A program made the translations under genes and the position numbers. From Mycolicibacterium fallax (GTDB lineage Bacteria; Actinomycetota; Actinomycetes; Mycobacteriales; Mycobacteriaceae): a stretch of 64,000 nucleotides of DNA. The stretch covers positions 558,001 through 622,000 of the forward strand of contig NZ_AP022603.1 in assembly GCF_010726955.1 (NCBI RefSeq), written 5' to 3'. The notes under the pieces were generated by a model. The model was given only the letters and a program-made list of their open reading frames with translations. It was not told the DNA's origin and did not search any database. Position 1 is the first letter of the stretch, and every line of letters starts with the position of its first letter. Of the stretch, positions 40,537 to 50,688 are shown piece by piece.

Positions 40537-40854
40537 GTGGCCCTTCCCCAGTTGACTGACGAACAGCGAGCCGCTGCGTTGGAGAAGGCTGCTGCCGCAC
40601 GTCGTGCGCGTGCGGAGCTCAAGGAGCGGCTGAAGCGCGGCGGCACCAACCTGACCCAGGTGCTCAAGGACGCGGAGACCGACGAGGTCCTGGGCAAGAT
40701 GAAGGTTTCGGCCCTGCTGGAGGCCCTGCCCAAGGTGGGCAAGGTCAAGGCCCAGGAGATCATGACCGAGCTGGAGATCGCCCCCACCCGCCGCCTGCGT
40801 GGCCTGGGTGACCGGCAGCGCAAGGCTCTGCTGGAGAAGTTCGATCCTTCCTGA
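40537..40854 (+). CDS. mihF: Mycobacterial integration host factor (nucleoid protein)
   Basis: 105 aa, the length of the M. smegmatis protein. '[20 protein letters not shown]' starts a basic helix ('[16 protein letters not shown]'). A helix-two-turn-helix type DNA-binding module follows ('[20 protein letters not shown]', '[17 protein letters not shown]'). It bends DNA, is essential in mycobacteria, and is the host cofactor for phage L5 integration (established). GTG start with GGAGGAA 5 bases upstream. Position before gmk is conserved (Rv1388). Confidence 0.95.
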   Translation: MALPQLTDEQRAAALEKAAAARRARAELKERLKRGGTNLTQVLKDAETDEVLGKMKVSALLEALPKVGKVKAQEIMTELEIAPTRRLRGLGDRQRKALLEKFDPS

Positions 40855-40861
40855 TCGAGCG

Positions 40862-41491
40862 ATGACTGCCGGGGAGGGACCGGACAGCGGGCGTCAAGCC
40901 CACGGCCGCGTGGTCGTGCTGTCCGGTCCCTCTGCCGTCGGTAAATCATCGGTGGTCCGCCGGCTGCGCGAGCTGCTCCCGGAGCTGTACTTCAGCGTCT
41001 CGGTGACCACCCGCGCCCCGCGGCCCGGCGAGGTCGACGGCGTCGACTACCACTTCATCGGCACCGACGACTTTCAGCGGCTGATTGACGAGGGTGCGCT
41101 GCTGGAGTGGGCCGACATCCACGGCGGGCTGCAGCGCTCCGGCACCCCGGCCGCCCCGGTCTACGCGGCCGCCGAAGCCGGGCGGCCGGTGCTCATCGAG
41201 GTGGATCTGGCCGGCGCCCGCTCGGTCAAGGCGATCCTGCCCGAGGCGCGGACCGTCTTCCTGGCGCCGCCGAGCTTCGAGGTGCTGCGCGAGCGACTGA
41301 CCGGCCGCGGCACCGAACCCGAGGACGTGCAGCAGCGCCGGCTGCAGACCGCCCGCGACGAACTGGACGCCCAGGGCGACTTCGACACCGTCGTCGTCAA
41401 CAGGCGATTGGAGTCCGCCTGCGCAGAATTGGTATCCTTGCTGGTGGTCCCCGCTTCGGGCATCGCCCCGACCGACATTCACCAGCCGTAG
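40862..41491 (+). CDS. gmk: Guanylate kinase
   Basis: 209 aa. P-loop '[18 protein letters not shown]' after a ~15-residue charged N-terminus, GMP-binding '[19 protein letters not shown]', and the lid '[20 protein letters not shown]'. It phosphorylates GMP to GDP. The ATG at 40862 lies 7 bases after the mihF stop. An upstream in-frame start would lie inside mihF and was rejected. Confidence 0.95.
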   Translation: MTAGEGPDSGRQAHGRVVVLSGPSAVGKSSVVRRLRELLPELYFSVSVTTRAPRPGEVDGVDYHFIGTDDFQRLIDEGALLEWADIHGGLQRSGTPAAPVYAAAEAGRPVLIEVDLAGARSVKAILPEARTVFLAPPSFEVLRERLTGRGTEPEDVQQRRLQTARDELDAQGDFDTVVVNRRLESACAELVSLLVVPASGIAPTDIHQP

Positions 41492-41503
41492 GAGATTCTT
41501 CAC

Positions 41504-41815
41504 GTGAGCACCCCGAACGACACCCTGTCCGATCAGGCCGAGGGCAACGCGGGCTACATCGGCTCCTACGACACCCCGCTGGGCATCACCAACCCGCCCA
41601 TCGACGAGCTGCTGGACCGCGCGTCGAGCAAGTACGCGCTGGTCATCTACGCCGCCAAGCGGGCCCGTCAGATCAACGACTACTACAACCAGCTCGGCGA
41701 CGGCATCCTGGAGTACGTCGGCCCGCTGGTCGAGCCCGGCCTGCAGGAGAAGCCGCTGTCGATCGCGATGCGCGAGATCCACGGCGACCTGCTCGAGCAC
41801 ACCGAAGGCGAGTAA
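41504..41815 (+). CDS. rpoZ: RNA polymerase omega subunit
   Basis: 103 aa. '[20 protein letters not shown]' and '[20 protein letters not shown]' are the omega signature that clamps the beta-prime tail; the C-terminus ('[20 protein letters not shown]') is typical of mycobacteria. It aids RNAP assembly. GTG start with GGAG 11 bases upstream. Sits between gmk and coaBC as in other actinobacteria. Confidence 0.95.
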   Translation: MSTPNDTLSDQAEGNAGYIGSYDTPLGITNPPIDELLDRASSKYALVIYAAKRARQINDYYNQLGDGILEYVGPLVEPGLQEKPLSIAMREIHGDLLEHTEGE

Positions 41816-41827
41816 CGGGCGCACCGC

Positions 41828-43060
41828 ATGGGCAAGCGGATCGTTGTTGGGGTGGCCGGAGGGATCGCCGCCTACAAGGCCTGCTCCCTGATCCGGCTGT
41901 TCACCGAGGCCGGCCATCAGGTCCGGGTCATCCCCACCGAATCGGCGCTGAACTTCGTCGGCGCCGCCACCTTTGAGGCACTCTCCGGCCAGCCGGTGCA
42001 AACCGGGGTGTTCGCCGACGTCCCCGAGGTCGCGCACGTGCGGCTCGGCCAGCAGGCCGATCTGGTCGTGGTCGCCCCGGCCACCGCCGATCTGCTGGCC
42101 CGCGCCGCGGCAGGCCGCGCCGACGACCTGCTCACCGCGACGCTGCTGACCGCGCACGCCCCGGTGCTGTTCGCCCCCGCCATGCACACCGAGATGTGGC
42201 TGCACCCGGCCACCGTCGAGAACGTCGCGACGCTGCGCCGCCGCGGCGCCGTCGTGCTCGACCCGGCCGCCGGCCGGCTGACCGGCACCGACAGCGGGCC
42301 CGGACGGCTGCCCGAACCCGAGGAGATCGCCGCGCTGGCCGGGCTGCTGCTCGACCGCGCCGACGCGCTGCCCCGCGACCTGACCGGGCGCAAGATCCTC
42401 ATCACCGCCGGCGGCACCCGCGAACCGCTGGACCCGGTGCGGTTCATCGGCAACCGCAGCTCCGGCAAGCAGGGCTACGCGGTGGCCCGGGTGGCCGCCC
42501 AGCGCGGCGCCGAGGTCACCCTGATCGGCGCCAACACCCGGGCACTGGCCGACCCGGCCGGGGTGGAGATGGTGCGCGTCGGCTCCGCCGCGGAGCTGGC
42601 CGAGACGGTCGCCAAGCGCACTCCCGAGGCCGACGCACTGGTGATGGCCGCCGCCGTCGCCGACTTCCGGCCCACCCGGGTCGCCGGCGCCAAGATGAAG
42701 AAGGGCGCGGACTCCGAGCCCAGCGCCATCGAACTCGTCCGCAACGACGACGTGCTGGCCACCGCGGTGGCCGACCGCGCCGACGGCCGGCTGCCGCGGC
42801 TCTCGGCGATCGTCGGGTTCGCCGCGGAGACCGGCGACGCCGCCGGCGATGTGCTGTTCCACGGCCGGGCGAAGCTGCGGCGTAAGGGCTGCGACCTGCT
42901 CGTCGTCAACGCGGTGGGGGACGGCAAGGCATTCGAGGTGGACCACAACGCCGGCTGGCTGTTGGCCGCCGACGGCAGCGAGTCGGTGCTGGAGCAGGGT
43001 TCCAAGACCCTGATGGCCAGCCGAATCGTCGACGCGATGGTGGGACTGCTGCGCGCCTAA
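41828..43060 (+). CDS. coaBC: Bifunctional phosphopantothenoylcysteine decarboxylase/synthetase
   Basis: 410 aa. CoaC half (residues ~1-180): 'VVGVAGGIAAYKACSLIRLF', 'AATFEALSGQPV', 'VLFAPAMHTEMWLHPA' (FMN and active-site PxMNxxMW-like loop, here PAMHTEMW). CoaB half: 'ILITAGGTREPLDPVRFIGN', 'RSSGKQGYAVARVAAQRGAE' and 'KMKKG'. It carries out steps 2 and 3 of CoA synthesis from phosphopantothenate, with CTP and cysteine. The usual Asn of the CoaC active-site motif reads His here in my translation, which mycobacterial homologues also vary. Confidence 0.95.
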   Translation: MGKRIVVGVAGGIAAYKACSLIRLFTEAGHQVRVIPTESALNFVGAATFEALSGQPVQTGVFADVPEVAHVRLGQQADLVVVAPATADLLARAAAGRADDLLTATLLTAHAPVLFAPAMHTEMWLHPATVENVATLRRRGAVVLDPAAGRLTGTDSGPGRLPEPEEIAALAGLLLDRADALPRDLTGRKILITAGGTREPLDPVRFIGNRSSGKQGYAVARVAAQRGAEVTLIGANTRALADPAGVEMVRVGSAAELAETVAKRTPEADALVMAAAVADFRPTRVAGAKMKKGADSEPSAIELVRNDDVLATAVADRADGRLPRLSAIVGFAAETGDAAGDVLFHGRAKLRRKGCDLLVVNAVGDGKAFEVDHNAGWLLAADGSESVLEQGSKTLMASRIVDAMVGLLRA

Positions 43061-43122
43061 GCCTGAACGATAGGCTTTGAACAACTAACTAATCGATAGA
43101 CGGATGTGTGGGAGGCCTCAAC

Positions 43123-44337
43123 GTGGGCGATAGTGGTCGGCTGTTCACCAGCGAGTCGGTGACCGAGGGACACCCGGACAAGATCTGCGACGCGATCAGC
43201 GACTCGATCCTCGACTCGCTGCTGGCCGACGATCCCAAGTCCCGGGTGGCCGTCGAGACCGCGGTGACCACCGGCCAGGTGCACGTCATCGGCGAGGTCA
43301 CCACCGCCGCCCGCGAGGCATTCGCCGACATCAACAAGACCGTCCGGGAGCGCATCCGGGAGATCGGCTACGACTCCTCGGACAAGGGCTTCGACTACCA
43401 GACCTGCGGGGTGAACATCGGCATCGGCGCCCAGTCGCCGGACATCGCCCAGGGCGTGGACACCGCCTATGAGACCCGGGTCGAGGGCGAGCAGGATCCG
43501 CTGGACCTGCAGGGCGCCGGCGACCAGGGCCTGATGTTCGGCTACGCCAACACCGACACCCCCGAGTACATGCCGCTGCCGATCGCGCTGGCGCACCGGC
43601 TGTCGCGCCGGCTGACCAAGGTCCGCAAGGACGGCGTGCTGGACTACCTGCGCCCGGACGGCAAGACCCAGGTCACCATCCAGTACGACGGCCACACCGC
43701 GCTGCGGCTGGACACCGTGGTGCTGTCCACCCAGCACGCCGAGGGCGTCGACCTGGACGGCGGCGCCCTGACGTCGGACATCCGCAAGCACGTCGTCGAG
43801 GCGGTACTGGCCGAGCTGGGCCACCAGACGCTGGACACCTCCGACTTCCGGCTGCTGGTCAACCCGACCGGCAAGTTCGTCATCGGCGGCCCGATGGGCG
43901 ACGCCGGGCTGACCGGCCGCAAGATCATCGTCGACACCTACGGCGGCTTCGCCCGGCACGGTGGCGGCGCGTTCTCCGGCAAGGACCCGTCCAAGGTGGA
44001 CCGCTCGGCGGCCTACGCCATGCGCTGGGTCGCCAAGAACGTGGTCGCGGCCGGGCTGGCCGAGCGGGTCGAGGTGCAGGTCGCCTACGCGATCGGCAAG
44101 GCCGAGCCGGTCGGGCTGTTCGTCGAGACCTTCGGCACCGAGAACTTCGACCCGGCCCGCATCGAGAAGGCCATCAGCGGGGTGTTCGACCTGCGGCCCG
44201 GGGCCATCGTGCGCGACCTGGACCTGCTGCGCCCGATCTACGCCGAGACCGCCGCCTACGGCCACTTCGGCCGCGACGACCTGGACCTGCCCTGGGAGCA
44301 GCTGAACAAGGTCGAGGACCTCAAGGCGTCGGTGTAA
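43123..44337 (+). CDS. metK: S-adenosylmethionine synthase
   Basis: 404 aa. '[20 protein letters not shown]' at the N-terminus, '[20 protein letters not shown]' and '[19 protein letters not shown]' are the three family signatures. It joins ATP and methionine to make SAM. The GTG at 43123 was chosen over 43108 because GGAGG sits 8 bases upstream and the protein then matches homologues in length. TAGGCT at 43071 is a candidate -10, giving a ~40-base leader too short for a SAM riboswitch. The gene ends just before the 400-bp palindrome. Confidence 0.97.
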   Translation: MGDSGRLFTSESVTEGHPDKICDAISDSILDSLLADDPKSRVAVETAVTTGQVHVIGEVTTAAREAFADINKTVRERIREIGYDSSDKGFDYQTCGVNIGIGAQSPDIAQGVDTAYETRVEGEQDPLDLQGAGDQGLMFGYANTDTPEYMPLPIALAHRLSRRLTKVRKDGVLDYLRPDGKTQVTIQYDGHTALRLDTVVLSTQHAEGVDLDGGALTSDIRKHVVEAVLAELGHQTLDTSDFRLLVNPTGKFVIGGPMGDAGLTGRKIIVDTYGGFARHGGGAFSGKDPSKVDRSAAYAMRWVAKNVVAAGLAERVEVQVAYAIGKAEPVGLFVETFGTENFDPARIEKAISGVFDLRPGAIVRDLDLLRPIYAETAAYGHFGRDDLDLPWEQLNKVEDLKASV

Positions 44338-44369
44338 CCCGGTTCTGCCGCGTGGGGCCGGCCGCGCTC

Positions 44370-44770
44370 ATCGAGTGAGAACCCTGGGACGGTAGTGAGA
44401 ACTTTTGCCGGGGCCCGAAATCGAGTGGGAACTCAGGGACGTTGGTGAGACGTTTTGGCGGGGCCCGAAATCGAGTGAGAACTCTGGGAGCTTGGTGAGA
44501 ACTCAGGGACGTTGGTGAGACGTCAGGGCGGGGGTTTTCATCGAGTGAGACATTCTGGCGGGGTCTACTCGAACAACGCATCCCAGGTTTCTCTTTCGAT
44601 GACGAGCGCCGTCCTGGGTTCTCTCTAACGTCCCTGATGTCTCACTAAGCTCCCTGGTTTCTCACTCGATGACGGCGGTCGCGAGAAGGTCTCACCAAGC
44701 TCCCTGGTTTCTCACTCGATGACGGCGGCCGGCAAAAGTTCTCACCAGCGTCCCTGAGTTCTCCCTCGAT
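44370..44770. repeat. 400-bp imperfect palindrome built from 50-bp repeat units
   Basis: The motif ATCGAGTGAGAAC begins units at 44370, 44420, 44470 and 44540 on the plus strand. The same motif begins units on the minus strand at 44770, 44720, 44670 and 44600. The spacing (50, 50, 70) is mirrored exactly about base 44570. Outer units match at about 40 of 50 positions and second units at about 36 of 50. Within units, GTGAGA and CAGGGACGTT recur. There is no ORF of substance. It lies between the convergent metK and nat, so it may end transcription from both sides; the rest is unexplained. Confidence 0.8.
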
Positions 44771-44841
44771 GCGAGCCCGCCGCCCGGCCCCGCCGCCCCC
44801 AGCCTGCCGCCCGGCCCCGCCGCCCCCAGCCTGCCGCTCGG

Positions 44842-45629
44842 TCAGCCAGCGGCCCGCAGCAGCCCGGCAATCCGGTCCCGCACATCCAGGCCCGCGAGGT
44901 CGATGCCGAACCCCTCGCGCAGCACCGCGAGCACCGCGACGGCGTCGTCGAGACGTTCGCGGTGGCTGGGCGCCCCGGGCCGGTGCACCACCAGGTCGGC
45001 GCCGCTGAGGTTCCACCGCGCGCCGTCGACGATCCGGGCGGCGATCAGCTGGTTGACCATCACCGAGCCGGGGTAGGTGGACGCGTACCAGCTGCCGACC
45101 TGCAGGTCGATCGGCGGCCGCGGCTCGTCGGCGAAGGTGTACAGCGGCCGCCAGGTGTCCGCGATCAGCGTCGCCAGGTGGTAGCCGCCGCCGTGCCGGC
45201 CGATCCGGTACCGGCCGTGCGGGGTGTGCTGCACGACGTCGGCGACGAACCCCAGCGGCGCGGTCGGCGTCGGTCCGCCGAACCCGACGTCGACGAAGTA
45301 CCGACCAGGCCGGCCGGGTGCGCCCAGACCACCCGGCCGGTCAATGCCCGCACCTGAAAGCCGGCGGCGCGCAGCACCAGGGCCAGCAGCCCGTTCTGCT
45401 CGAAGCAGAAACCCCCGCGGCGGCGGTGCACCAGCTTGGCGAACAGCGCATCGGCGCCGAGGTCGGCGACCGGGACGCCGCGCACCGGGTCGAGGTTCTC
45501 AAACGGGATCGCACTCAGCTGCGCGGTGACCAGCGCGCCCAGCAGCGCCACCGACGGCTCGCGGGGCCCGGCGTAACCGACCCGCCGGAAATAGCCGTCG
45601 AGGTCGACGTCGCGCGTCGAGGAACTCAT
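44842..45629 (-). pseudogene. nat: Arylamine N-acetyltransferase, frameshifted and missing its catalytic His region
   Basis: The N-terminal part (45629 down to ~45305) reads as normal NAT, with the nucleophile Cys in 'RRRGGFCFEQNGLLALVL' and then 'LTGRVVWAHPAG'. The rest continues in another frame from ~45303: 'RYFVDVGFGGPTPTAPLGF', with the catalytic Asp, to the C-terminus at 44842. NATs normally have ~20 residues between these points including a 'THNVL'-like segment with the catalytic His. That segment is missing, so a deletion caused both the loss and the shift. Without the His the acetyl-CoA transfer cannot work. Last gene before the palindrome. Confidence 0.8.
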
Positions 45630-45645
45630 CGGTCCATGCTCGCAC

Positions 45646-47019
45646 TCAGGGCCCGGCCGGGCGGCCCGCCTCGACCCAGGCGCTGCCCTGTTCGCGGTCG
45701 AGTTCGGTCAGCGTCCGGTTCTTAAGCCAGCAGATGTACACCAGCAGGCTGACCGCGATCACCGCCGTGACGTAGCCGATGAACCAGCCCGGGTGCCCGC
45801 CGGACTTGGCGGCCTGGAACAGCATCGGCGCGGTGCCGCCGAACACCGAATTGGCCAGCGCGTAGCCCAAGCCCACCCCGAGCGCGCGGACCTCGGCGGG
45901 GAACAGCTCGGCCTTCACGATGGCGTTGACCGAGGTGTACCCGGTGAGGATGACATAGCCGATCGCGGTCAGGGTGAACGCCAGCACCGGCGAGGTGGTC
46001 TGCGGCAGGTAGGTCAGCAGCACGGAGGTGTAGACGACGCCGCCGGCGCCGAAGAACACCAGCAGCGGCTTGCGGCCGATCCGGTCGCTGAGCAGGCCGC
46101 CGAGCGGCTGCAGCGCCAGCAGGAAGAGCAGGCCGACCAGGTTGACCCAGGTCGCCGTCATCGCGCCGTCGGCCCCGAAGCTGGACTTGACGATCGCCGG
46201 CGCGTTGACGCTGTAGGTGTAGAACGCCACGGTGCCGCCCGCGGTGATCAGGAACACCAGCAGCAGCGGCCGCCAGTGCGTGCCGAGCAGCGCCCGCAGC
46301 GAGCCGGCCCGGCGATCCCGCCCGGCGTCAACCTCACGCAGGTGCGACTCGCTGAGCGTCTCGTCCATGCTGCGGCGGATCCACAGCACCACCAGCGCGG
46401 AGACCCCGCCGAGGAAGAAGCCGATCCGCCAGCCCCAGTCCCGCATCGCCTCGCCGTCGAGCACGTGCAGTGCGATCAGCAGGGTGAGCTGGGCCAGCAC
46501 GTGGCCGCCGATCAGGGTGACGTACTGGAACGACGACAGGAAGCCGCGCCGATTCGGCGTCGCCACCTCCGACATGTAGGTCGCCGAGGTGCCGTACTCA
46601 CCGCCGGTGGCGAACCCCTGCACCAGCCGGGCCGCGATCAGCAGGATCGCCGCCCAGTACCCGATGGAGTCCCGGGTCGGCATGATCGCCACCAGGAACG
46701 AACACCCGGACATGATGGTGATGCTGAGCACCAGCGCGGTGCGGCGGCCGCGGCGGTCGGCGAACCGGCCGAAGAACCAGGAGCCCACCGGCCGCATCAG
46801 GAACGTCACCGCGAAGATGGCGTAGATGTACACCGTGGAGTTCTTGTCGGTGGCGTCGAAGAACTTCGCCTCGAAGTACGGCGCGAACACCGTGTAGATG
46901 TAGACGTCGTACCACTCGACCAGGTTGCCCGCCGAGCCCTTCACGGTGTTGAGCACCGCCCGGGCCGTGCTGGTCGGCAGCCGGGTCGGGCTGGGCGCGG
47001 TGCGGAGCGGTTCGCTCAT
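45646..47019 (-). CDS. MFS transporter, metabolite:H+ symporter family (KgtP/ShiA-like)
   Basis: 457 aa, 12 predicted TM helices. 'GNLVEWYDVYIYTVFAPYFE' at TM1, the MFS loop 'GRFADRRGRRTALVLSI' after TM2, 'RLVQGFATGGEYGTSATYMSE' at TM4-5, and the repeated loop 'GGLLSDRIGRKPLLVFFG' in the second half are typical of the MHS family, which imports dicarboxylates, shikimate or similar with protons. The ligand is uncertain. The ATG overlaps the stop of the upstream hydrolase (ATGA), suggesting uptake and hydrolysis of a related compound (inference). Confidence 0.85.
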   Translation of the reverse strand: MSEPLRTAPSPTRLPTSTARAVLNTVKGSAGNLVEWYDVYIYTVFAPYFEAKFFDATDKNSTVYIYAIFAVTFLMRPVGSWFFGRFADRRGRRTALVLSITIMSGCSFLVAIMPTRDSIGYWAAILLIAARLVQGFATGGEYGTSATYMSEVATPNRRGFLSSFQYVTLIGGHVLAQLTLLIALHVLDGEAMRDWGWRIGFFLGGVSALVVLWIRRSMDETLSESHLREVDAGRDRRAGSLRALLGTHWRPLLLVFLITAGGTVAFYTYSVNAPAIVKSSFGADGAMTATWVNLVGLLFLLALQPLGGLLSDRIGRKPLLVFFGAGGVVYTSVLLTYLPQTTSPVLAFTLTAIGYVILTGYTSVNAIVKAELFPAEVRALGVGLGYALANSVFGGTAPMLFQAAKSGGHPGWFIGYVTAVIAVSLLVYICWLKNRTLTELDREQGSAWVEAGRPAGP

Positions 47020-47954
47020 TCCGCAGCGGCGGCCGGGTGCAGCGCCGCCCGCAGCGCGGCCAGCCCGCGGTCGGTCGCGGCCGTGGCCGCGGGCACCACC
47101 CCGGCGTAGGCGACGTAGCCGTGCATCAGGTTCGCGGCGACGTCGAGGGTCACCGCAACCCCGGCGGCGCGCAGCAATTCGGCGTAGCGGGCGCCGTCGT
47201 CGCGCAGCGGGTCGTGACCGGCCACCGCGACGTGGGCCGGCGCCAGGCCGGCCAGCTGGGCCGCGCGGCCCGGTGCCAGCGCGGCCGGCGGATCGGTGAG
47301 GTCGAGGTGCCCGGCGTAGACCAGCGACAGCGCGGCGACGTCGGCGGTGCTCAGGATCGGCGCGTCCGCATTCTCGGTGAACGACGGCAGGCTCGGATCC
47401 CACATCACCGTCGGGTACCACAGCAGCTGGAACGCCAGCGCCAGCCCGGCGTCGCGGGCCCGCTGCGCCACCCCGGCGGCCAGGTTGCCGCCGGCCGAAT
47501 CCCCGGCCACCGCAAGCCGATTCGGGTCGACGCCGAGCTCATCGGCGTGCTCGGCCAGCCATTCGGTGGCCGCAAAGGCGTCCTCGGCGGCGGCCGGGAA
47601 CGGGTGCTCGGGGGCCAGCCGGTAGTCCACCGACACCACCACCGCGTCGGCGCCGGCGGCGTGCCTGCGGGCCATCCCGTCGTAGCTGTCCAGATCGCCC
47701 ACCACGAACCCGCCGCCGTGCAGGAACAGCACCGCCGGCGCGGCCGGCCCGGCGGTCGGCGGGGTGTAGACCCGCACCGCCAGCGGGCCGGCCGGGCCGT
47801 CGATCCGGCGGTCGGCGGCGGCCACCTCCGGATGCGCCGGCGGGCGCGGCAGGTCGCGGAAACCGGCCCGGGCGGCCTCGATGCCGTCGTCCAGGGTCAG
47901 CCGGTACGGCAGCGCCTCGAGTACCTTCTGCATGATGTCGTCGATGCCAGCCAT
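47016..47954 (-). CDS. Alpha/beta hydrolase, hormone-sensitive-lipase family (LipH/LipI-like)
   Basis: 312 aa. Oxyanion motif '[20 protein letters not shown]' (HGGG), nucleophile elbow '[18 protein letters not shown]' (GDSAG), an acid/His pair in the C-terminal part ('[18 protein letters not shown]', 'NLMHGYVAY'). Carboxylesterases of this group cut short acyl esters. In M. tuberculosis, lipH and lipI (Rv1399c, Rv1400c) precede Rv1401 and priA, the same arrangement as here, with one copy rather than two. TAGGTT ends 7 bases before the ATG (leaderless). Divergent from the YhhN gene, whose ATG overlaps it. Confidence 0.88.
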   Translation of the reverse strand: MAGIDDIMQKVLEALPYRLTLDDGIEAARAGFRDLPRPPAHPEVAAADRRIDGPAGPLAVRVYTPPTAGPAAPAVLFLHGGGFVVGDLDSYDGMARRHAAGADAVVVSVDYRLAPEHPFPAAAEDAFAATEWLAEHADELGVDPNRLAVAGDSAGGNLAAGVAQRARDAGLALAFQLLWYPTVMWDPSLPSFTENADAPILSTADVAALSLVYAGHLDLTDPPAALAPGRAAQLAGLAPAHVAVAGHDPLRDDGARYAELLRAAGVAVTLDVAANLMHGYVAYAGVVPAATAATDRGLAALRAALHPAAAAE

Positions 47955-48681
47955 GGGATCAACCTACGCAACCCGGTTGCGCGCCTACTGGACCGCGGCC
48001 GCGGTGGCCGGCGCCGGTTACGGGGTGTTCCTGATCGTCGCCGCCGCCCGGCTGCCCGCGGGCACCGACCTGACCGGGCAGTTCCCCGGCCAGCCGGTGG
48101 TCAAGGCGACGATGGCGCTGCTGCTGGTCGCCGCCGCGGCCCAGCACCGGATCCGCCGCGAGCGGGCCTGGCTGATCGCCGCGCTGCTCTGCGCGGCGGC
48201 CGGGGACTTCCTGCTGGCGATGCCGTGGTGGGCGCCGTCCTTCGTCGGCGGCCTGGGCGCCTTCCTGCTGGCGCACGCCTGCTACCTGGCGGTGCTGGTG
48301 CCGCTGGTCGAGCGCCGCGGCGGGCTCCGGCTGGCCGGCGCGGCGGCGGTGTTGGTGGCCTGCGCGGGCCTGCTGACCTGGTTCTGGCCGCAGCTGGGCG
48401 AGCTGAAGCTGCCGGTCACCGTCTACATGCTGGTGATCGCCGCGATGGTGGGCGCCGCGCTGCTGGCCCGGCTGCCGACGGCCTGGACCGCGATCGGCGC
48501 GGTGTGCTTCGCGGCCTCCGACGCGATGATCGGCATCTCGGAGTTCATCCGCGCCGACCAGCTGCTGGCGGTGCCGATCTGGTGGGCCTACGCGGTGGCG
48601 CAGCTGCTGATCACCGCCGGTTTCTTCGTCGGCCGCCGGCCGGCGGAATTGTCGGGGTCGGCTGCTACAACTGGCCCATGA
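47953..48681 (+). CDS. YhhN-family membrane protein (lysoplasmalogenase-like), Rv1401-like
   Basis: 242 aa from ATG 47953, about eight hydrophobic helices. The conserved acids of the family are seen in '[13 protein letters not shown]' and '[14 protein letters not shown]'. Eukaryotic relatives (TMEM86) hydrolyse lysoplasmalogens; the bacterial role is uncertain. The start is unsure: ATG 47953 overlaps the divergent lipase start (CATG), while a TTG at 47977 has a TACGCA hexamer 7 bases upstream. It overlaps priA by 4 bases. Confidence 0.7.
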   Translation: MGSTYATRLRAYWTAAAVAGAGYGVFLIVAAARLPAGTDLTGQFPGQPVVKATMALLLVAAAAQHRIRRERAWLIAALLCAAAGDFLLAMPWWAPSFVGGLGAFLLAHACYLAVLVPLVERRGGLRLAGAAAVLVACAGLLTWFWPQLGELKLPVTVYMLVIAAMVGAALLARLPTAWTAIGAVCFAASDAMIGISEFIRADQLLAVPIWWAYAVAQLLITAGFFVGRRPAELSGSAATTGP

Positions 48682-50684
48682 CCGGCATCCGGCAGGCCGC
48701 GCCGCACGAGCCGATCGCGCGGGTGCTGCCGATGCTGACGGTGCCGCACCTGGACCGCGACTTCGACTACCTGGTGTCGGCCGAGCAGTCCGACGACGCC
48801 CAGCCCGGCACCCGGGTGCGGGTCCGGTTCAACGGCCGGCTGGTCGACGCGTTCGTGCTGGAACGGCGCTCGGACACCGACCACGACGGCCGGCTGGGCT
48901 GGCTGGACCGGGTCATCTCGGCGGAGCCGGTGCTGACCGCCGAGGTGCGCCGGCTGACCGAGGCGGTCGCCGCCCGCTACGCCGGGACCCGCGCCGACGT
49001 GCTGCGGCTGGCCATCCCGCCGCGGCACGCCGCGACCGAGAAGAAGCCCAGCGCCGCCCCGGCCGAACTGTTCACCCCGGCACCGGATCCGGCGGGCTGG
49101 GCGGCCTACTCCGGCGGCGGACGGTTTCTCGGTGCGCTCGGCGAGGGCCGGGCGGTGCGCGCGGTGTGGCAGGCGCTGCCGGGGGAGGACTGGGCCGCGC
49201 GGTTCGCCGAGGCCGCCGCCGCGGCGCTGGCCGGCGGGCGCTCGGTGCTGGCCGTGGTCCCCGACCAGCGGGACGTCGACGCGCTGGCCGCCGCCGCGGC
49301 GCGCAGCTGCGACGCGGACAACGTGGTCGCGCTGTCGGCGGGGCTGGGCCCGGCGCAGCGCTACAAGCGCTGGCTGTCGGTGCTGCGCGGCTGCTCGCGG
49401 GTGGTGATCGGCACTCGCAGCGCGGTGTTCGCGCCGGTCGGCGAGCTGGGCCTGGTGCTGGTCTGGGACGACGGCGACGACACCCTGGCCGAGCCGCGGG
49501 CGCCCTACCCGCACGCCCGCGAGGTCGCCATGCTGCGCGCCCACCAGCTGCGCTGCGCCGCGGTGATCGGCGGCTACGCCCGCACCGCGGAGGCGCAGGC
49601 GCTGATCGACAGCGGCTGGGCGCACGACCTGGTCGCGCCGCGGGCCACGGTGCGGGCCCGGGCGCCGCGGGTCGTCGCGCTCGACGACGACGGTCACGCC
49701 CAGGAACGCGACCCGGCCGCCCGCACCGCCCGGCTGCCGTCGATCGCGCTGCGGGCGGCCCGCACCGCGCTGGCCGCCGAACGGCCGGTGCTGGTGCAGG
49801 TGCCCCGCCGCGGCTACGTGCCGTCGCTGGCCTGCGCCCGCTGCCGCACGGTGGCGCGCTGCCGGGGCTGCACCGGCCCGCTGGCCCTGATCGGCGGTCA
49901 CGACGGCGCGCAGTGCCGCTGGTGCGGGCGGGCCGACCCGACGCTGCGCTGCGCCAAGTGCGGCTCCACCGAGGTCCGCGCGGTCGTGGTGGGGGCGCGG
50001 CGCACCGCCGAGGAACTCGGCCGGGCGTTCCCGGGCACCGCCGTCATCACCTCCTCGGCCGAGACCGGGCTGGCCACCGTCGGCGCCGGACCCGCGCTGG
50101 TCATCGCCACCCCGGGCGCCGAACCGCCCGCCCCCGACGGGTACGGCGCCGCGCTGCTGCTGGACAGCTGGGCGCTGCTGGGCCGGGCCGACCTGCGCGC
50201 CGCCGAGGACACCCTGCGGCGCTGGCTGGCCGCCGCCGCGCTGGTCCGGCCGGCCGGCGACGGCGGCGTGGTCACCGTCGTCGCCGAGGCGTCCATCCCC
50301 ACCGTGCAGTCGCTGATCCGCTGGGATCCGGCCGGGCACGCCCGCGCCGAGCTGGCGGCCCGCGCCGAGGTCGGGCTGCCGCCCGCGGTGCACATGGCCG
50401 CCCTGGACGGCTCCGGGGCCGCCGTCGCCGCGCTGCTGGCCGAATCCGGGCTGCCCGCACCGGATTCCGGCGCCGAGGTGTTCGGCCCGGTGGAGCTGCC
50501 GGCCGGGGCGCGCCGGCCGGCCGGCCTGGACGCCGACGTCGAGGTGATCCGGATGCTGGTGCGGGTGCCGCGCGGCGGTGGGCTGGCGCTGGCCGGGGCG
50601 CTGCGCCGGGCCACCGCGGTGACCTCGGCGCGTCGCGAGCACCCGCCGGTTCGGGTACAGATCGACCCGCTGCGCATAGGCTGA
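48678..50684 (+). CDS. priA: Primosomal protein N' (PriA), actinobacterial form lacking helicase motifs
   Basis: 668 aa. The N-terminal 3'-DNA-binding domain is clear ('[20 protein letters not shown]', '[19 protein letters not shown]'). Where PriA normally has Walker A, this protein reads '[20 protein letters not shown]' with no GKT, and the DEEH box is replaced by '[14 protein letters not shown]'. The eight zinc cysteines are kept ('[13 protein letters not shown]', '[16 protein letters not shown]'). So it may recognise forks and load replication proteins without unwinding; this loss is known for actinobacterial PriA. TACAAC ends 7 bases before the ATG. Confidence 0.93.
   Translation: MTGIRQAAPHEPIARVLPMLTVPHLDRDFDYLVSAEQSDDAQPGTRVRVRFNGRLVDAFVLERRSDTDHDGRLGWLDRVISAEPVLTAEVRRLTEAVAARYAGTRADVLRLAIPPRHAATEKKPSAAPAELFTPAPDPAGWAAYSGGGRFLGALGEGRAVRAVWQALPGEDWAARFAEAAAAALAGGRSVLAVVPDQRDVDALAAAAARSCDADNVVALSAGLGPAQRYKRWLSVLRGCSRVVIGTRSAVFAPVGELGLVLVWDDGDDTLAEPRAPYPHAREVAMLRAHQLRCAAVIGGYARTAEAQALIDSGWAHDLVAPRATVRARAPRVVALDDDGHAQERDPAARTARLPSIALRAARTALAAERPVLVQVPRRGYVPSLACARCRTVARCRGCTGPLALIGGHDGAQCRWCGRADPTLRCAKCGSTEVRAVVVGARRTAEELGRAFPGTAVITSSAETGLATVGAGPALVIATPGAEPPAPDGYGAALLLDSWALLGRADLRAAEDTLRRWLAAAALVRPAGDGGVVTVVAEASIPTVQSLIRWDPAGHARAELAARAEVGLPPAVHMAALDGSGAAVAALLAESGLPAPDSGAEVFGPVELPAGARRPAGLDADVEVIRMLVRVPRGGGLALAGALRRATAVTSARREHPPVRVQIDPLRIG
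50677..50682 (+). promoter_or_regulatory. -10 element of a leaderless promoter (DUF2207 gene)
   Basis: TAGGCT ends exactly 7 bases before GTG 50689; it overlaps the end of priA. Confidence 0.55.
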
Positions 50685-50688
50685 CGCG

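Noticed and set aside
43061..43122. SAM riboswitch before metK
   Set aside because: The predicted leader is ~40 bases and has no SAM-I type helices.
44370..44770. Possible CRISPR array (regularly spaced repeats)
   Set aside because: Units are contiguous 50-mers without unique spacers, and half are inverted. No cas genes are nearby.
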